Below are positions 63,301 through 64,000 of a stretch of 64,000 nucleotides of DNA, in pieces. How positions within the stretch are numbered: position 1 is the first letter of the stretch; every line of letters starts with the position of its first letter. The stretch is from Aquincola tertiaricarbonis (GTDB taxonomy: Bacteria; Pseudomonadota; Gammaproteobacteria; Burkholderiales; Burkholderiaceae_C): contig NZ_CP097635.1 of assembly GCF_023573145.1 (NCBI RefSeq), positions 2,418,001-2,482,000 on the forward strand, read 5' to 3'. The notes beneath the pieces were generated by a model, which ran no database searches, was not told where the DNA came from, and saw nothing but the letters and a program-made list of their open reading frames with translations. Position numbers and translations under genes: made by a program.

Positions 63301-64000
63301 CGGGCATTGCCGGCCAGCGAAGCCTGCTGGGCGGCCAGTACCAGCGTGCCGCCATCGGCGGGCAGCGGCGGGCGTGGCTGGTCGGCGGCCTGGGCCGCCT
63401 CGCTGTAGAAGCGGGTGGCGGTGGTGGTGCGTACCTCGGAGGACAGCCGGGCCTTGTCCGAAGGCGTGATGCGCCAGGTGCTGGACAGGGGGTCGCGCAA
63501 GGTGGTGCCCGCGCTGCCGGTGAGCGCGCCCACCAGGCTGCTGCCGTCGGGCTGTGGCAGGCTGGTGCCGAATTGCAGCGGCGTGCCGCCGGCCTGCGGC
63601 TTGACGAGGAAGGCCCCCGGCAGCAGCGCATAACGCGCCGGCAGCAGCGTGTACGCGCCTTCGGGCAGCGGGCCGCCGGGGCCGACGATGAGCTGCCGGC
63701 CGGCGGCCGGCGCCGTGACGGACCAGGTGGCGTCGTAGGGCGCGCCGTTGCGCACCGTGGGCACGATGGCGTAGGCGCCATCGCCGCCGGCGAACACGTC
63801 GGTGGAGCCGCCGGGGCCGGGCACGAACAGATAGCTCAGCACCTCGCCACCGCCCGACAGGTCGAGCAGCGCGTCGCGCTGCACGTCCACCGCGCCAGCG
63901 GTGGATGACAGCGTGATCTGCTTGGCCGGCACGCTGCCCGCGGCGTGGCCATCGCCATCGGGCAGCAGCAGGCCGGCGGCCGACACCGAGGTGATGCTGC
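57354..64000 (-). CDS. giant filamentous-haemagglutinin-like adhesin (5' end outside window)
   Basis: More than 2210 codons; the frame is still open at the right edge, so the N-terminal secretion domain is not visible. Most of it is repetitive beta-helix sequence with alternating GSLLLDA, ALQARASGAQARGGSLEV and VTLRAAQDLVIAQSL-type strands, as in FHA/TPS exoproteins. A Pro-rich hinge (about 60680-61215) includes some 25 consecutive prolines and two SPGNGPTTGDQVPP repeats. The C-terminus is RRIVFLDFLGFGDGPN. It is followed by the ExbB/ExbD/TonB/porin genes, unlike the classical TpsB arrangement. Surface adhesion is inferred. Confidence 0.8.
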   Translation of the reverse strand, partial: SITSVSAAGLLLPDGDGHAAGSVPAKQITLSSTAGAVDVQRDALLDLSGGGEVLSYLFVPGPGGSTDVFAGGDGAYAIVPTVRNGAPYDATWSVTAPAAGRQLIVGPGGPLPEGAYTLLPARYALLPGAFLVKPQAGGTPLQFGTSLPQPDGSSLVGALTGSAGTTLRDPLSSTWRITPSDKARLSSEVRTTTATRFYSEAAQAADQPRPPLPADGGTLVLAAQQASLAGNARFGADAATVGARGGQAFIAAERMAIGAPSAEAGVLSLSVAQLNALGAQTLVLGARPGATPDLLTVTARELRFNALKDTDSVLRGTDLLLAATEQLSLGAGVGLLTTASGSGATDVATTRDYQVTGDGALLRASATADAQVQRSAALRKTGTLSIDRDVSLSAAGGSLLLDATQRTTVAAGLRPVAADVTVAAGHIEVGLPQQEGRFDPQALQLTTDLAAALSGTQRLSLRSYSSIDFGAGASLGSTGLRSLALDTPLLKTLADAGASLRAGELRLANTTGVVADMASTTAPVGTLQLQAQRLLAWGDGSVGIAAAHTVLTSGGVIQAEGVGTLNAGGGLTLQSQRVQTALGGQAEWRSAGDLRIEALPPTAAGVPAAELPAAGAGGRLAFASGGSLVHAGQILAPVGEVSLQAVGDLALEAGGSVRATGLRSTLDGSTVDLSAGRIALVSQAGSVRLAAGSLLDASAVGEGHAGRIELVATQGQVRVEGALQARASGAQARGGSLEVDAGQGLDLAALAATVGGGNNLAERIALRQRQGDLTLAAGSELAARQLSMSADAGTLTIEGRLVASGRSAPASIALSAGQDVLLRSGALLSSRSLVGESRISLNSREGWLRLEEGATIDLRPGGPLASPGVLELRAPRIGEGSSQDVAIAAVGSTLLGLGRAEVEAVKVYNGQELIEGYTPGQEPPVGGEEPGGEIPGGEEPGGEAPVPPPPPPPPPPPPPPPPPPPPPPPPPAPSPGTPAPPAPPAGPSPGNGPTTGDQVPPAPPLPTISSLGARIEQVRALATSPGNGPTTGDQVPPTPPLEPSTQPAPPPPPSPPVPLPTPTPSPSPSPAPGPTPAPSPGSGGTPSPSPSPSPSPSPAPGPGLPPAPTPQIGVATINADSDAFATQARAAAIASRLFGDRLPAGASVTVRAGVEVRSDSTLTLSTPWQLALPPAAQNALGAVQVGGAAVTLRAAQDLVIAQSLHSGFAAADEYGGEREWLPQAGSAGAITLVAGADLTAARSDATLRSTATGSLTIGSSTAPDGVLLRSTTGALTLAAARNVELADARSAVYTTGLPTEGGAGAPMLDAFSGLVPASTELGYVEPYLQGGGAITVSAGQDVIGQPLPAADAAINRWWWRGRIENSGVWWSRYDLFDGGLATFGGGDVSVHAGRDSLNLNAAAASSGWVAQDGRSGARYGGGSVELQAGRDVAGGLLYASGSSLWLEAGRAVVAGSGSVSGSAALAPQLVHGNTQVAVQARGDLRVASVRAEHLTFPSLGNSSGLVIDDTAPLARLDLVSTAGNLRYDGEAQQTESGSLGPDALLLGSVVPAWLRMAAPHGNVEVRGPLLQQPGADGALALLAGQDLTLSQPVTVNATRSVLPTINDPAAVAEQLRLNTVNDGGGLDRSSRDPVHLVAAQGDLTVGSNLTSARPVRLVAGQDLRLPGASSQLTAQHQDQRYAGIGDDGRALWLPVSELSLLQAGRDIVGSPLSGVNGIEIAGPGDALLLAGRQLDLGNTTGLVASGNQRSSTLLPARAADLTIVAGWQPGDTQQALASGFAALGVSGLLSQPGALQAWLGGATEAAAFDALPAAQQLAQAQALLGPQQDAALARVLRTVPAWRDKSTEQARAALATAGEALQAQAARALLLLAFEARPAADRAAFVATQAARAGNPYAAGLQQYMARVNGQAPASLAAALESFAALPTERQLPWLRQVLATELREAGRQAASLADGPREAAYAAGYLALETLFPGARAAGDIRLPSSQIRTLQQADITLLAPGGAVNAGELVSGAGAGKPASQLGIVTVDGGSIFAATASHFEVNQSRVFTLKQGNVLLWSSDGNIDAGRGAKTVTGAPAPVLRLDSNGNLVVDTSGSFTGSGIAVLNADSTLDLYAPRGEINAGDAGIVSRGNAFFGAVRFVGADNLNVGGASIGAPAPTVTGGTTAAFAPLGQAATAAGNAATSALDSAADRAGAPRRIVFLDFLGFGDGPN
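61085..61170. repeat. poly-proline-encoding G/C tract
   Basis: On the plus strand an almost pure G/C tract of repeated GGCGG/GGGGG units encodes on the minus strand about 25 consecutive prolines. It is a low-complexity, slippage-prone region with potential for G-quadruplex formation on the non-coding strand. Confidence 0.8.

Overview
The window is uniformly high-GC, densely packed bacterial chromosome. It probably comes from a betaproteobacterium of the order Burkholderiales (Rubrivivax/Aquincola/Roseateles-like). This is inferred from GC-ending codon use, two tripartite-tricarboxylate (Bug-type) binding proteins, many LysR/IclR/MarR regulators next to aromatic and organic-acid catabolic genes, a PEP-CTERM protein, and a GC-rich intergenic repeat pair (258-393) of a type I associate with this group. 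No rRNA, tRNA or CRISPR array was seen.

Region by region. 1-4243: unresolved left edge, GH19 lysozyme-like enzyme, a secreted protein, a DJ-1/PfpI protein with a C-terminal membrane anchor, a MOSC protein, a GFA-type zinc protein and a GNAT acetyltransferase. 4291-7183: tannase-family lipoprotein divergent from a LacI regulator, with candidate operators between them. 7194-13004: IclR regulator divergent from a quinate/shikimate-type catabolic operon (MFS transporter, shikimate dehydrogenase-like enzyme, VOC protein, TIM-barrel dehydratase, BKACE enzyme). The last-but-one pair looks like the fused QuiC enzyme split into two genes. 13733-17892: a three-gene minus-strand cassette (ribbon-helix-helix regulator, PHP-SMC ATPase of the TrlF/Ppl type, Schlafen-AlbA_2 ATPase) that looks like a phage-defence operon. 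18067-19947: GNAT, ASCH and membrane proteins.

19948-23116: a small foreign segment bounded by a duplicated 3' end of the DUF445 gene. It contains IS3 and IS21 remnants and two secreted proteins of unknown function. 23117-32622: DUF445, AraC, FAD monooxygenase, LLM oxidoreductase, ABC-2 exporter, DedA, an endonuclease/phosphatase-fold membrane protein, and a MarR-tautomerase pair that shares a repeated operator-like sequence. 32684-40002: PEP-CTERM protein with an internal 170-bp duplication, CAP-domain lipoprotein, MFS exporter, NIT-type chemoreceptor and PaiB-like flavoprotein. 40018-48177: organic-acid cluster (Bug protein, CaiB CoA-transferase, HMG-CoA-lyase-type lyase, LysR), then an M28-like lipoprotein/LysR divergon with a perfect dyad, and a second Bug protein. 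48326-50944: large FG-GAP lipoprotein.

51821-64000: a seven-gene minus-strand operon that starts outside the window. In transcription order it encodes a giant filamentous-haemagglutinin-like adhesin with a polyproline hinge, an ExbB proton channel fused to a periplasmic DUF2341/LamG module, two ExbD proteins, a TonB-like protein, a putative porin and a periplasmic coiled-coil protein. Read together, they suggest a proton-motive-force-powered envelope machine dedicated to a surface adhesin. This cluster and the TrlF/AlbA_2 cassette are the best candidates for under-described biology here.
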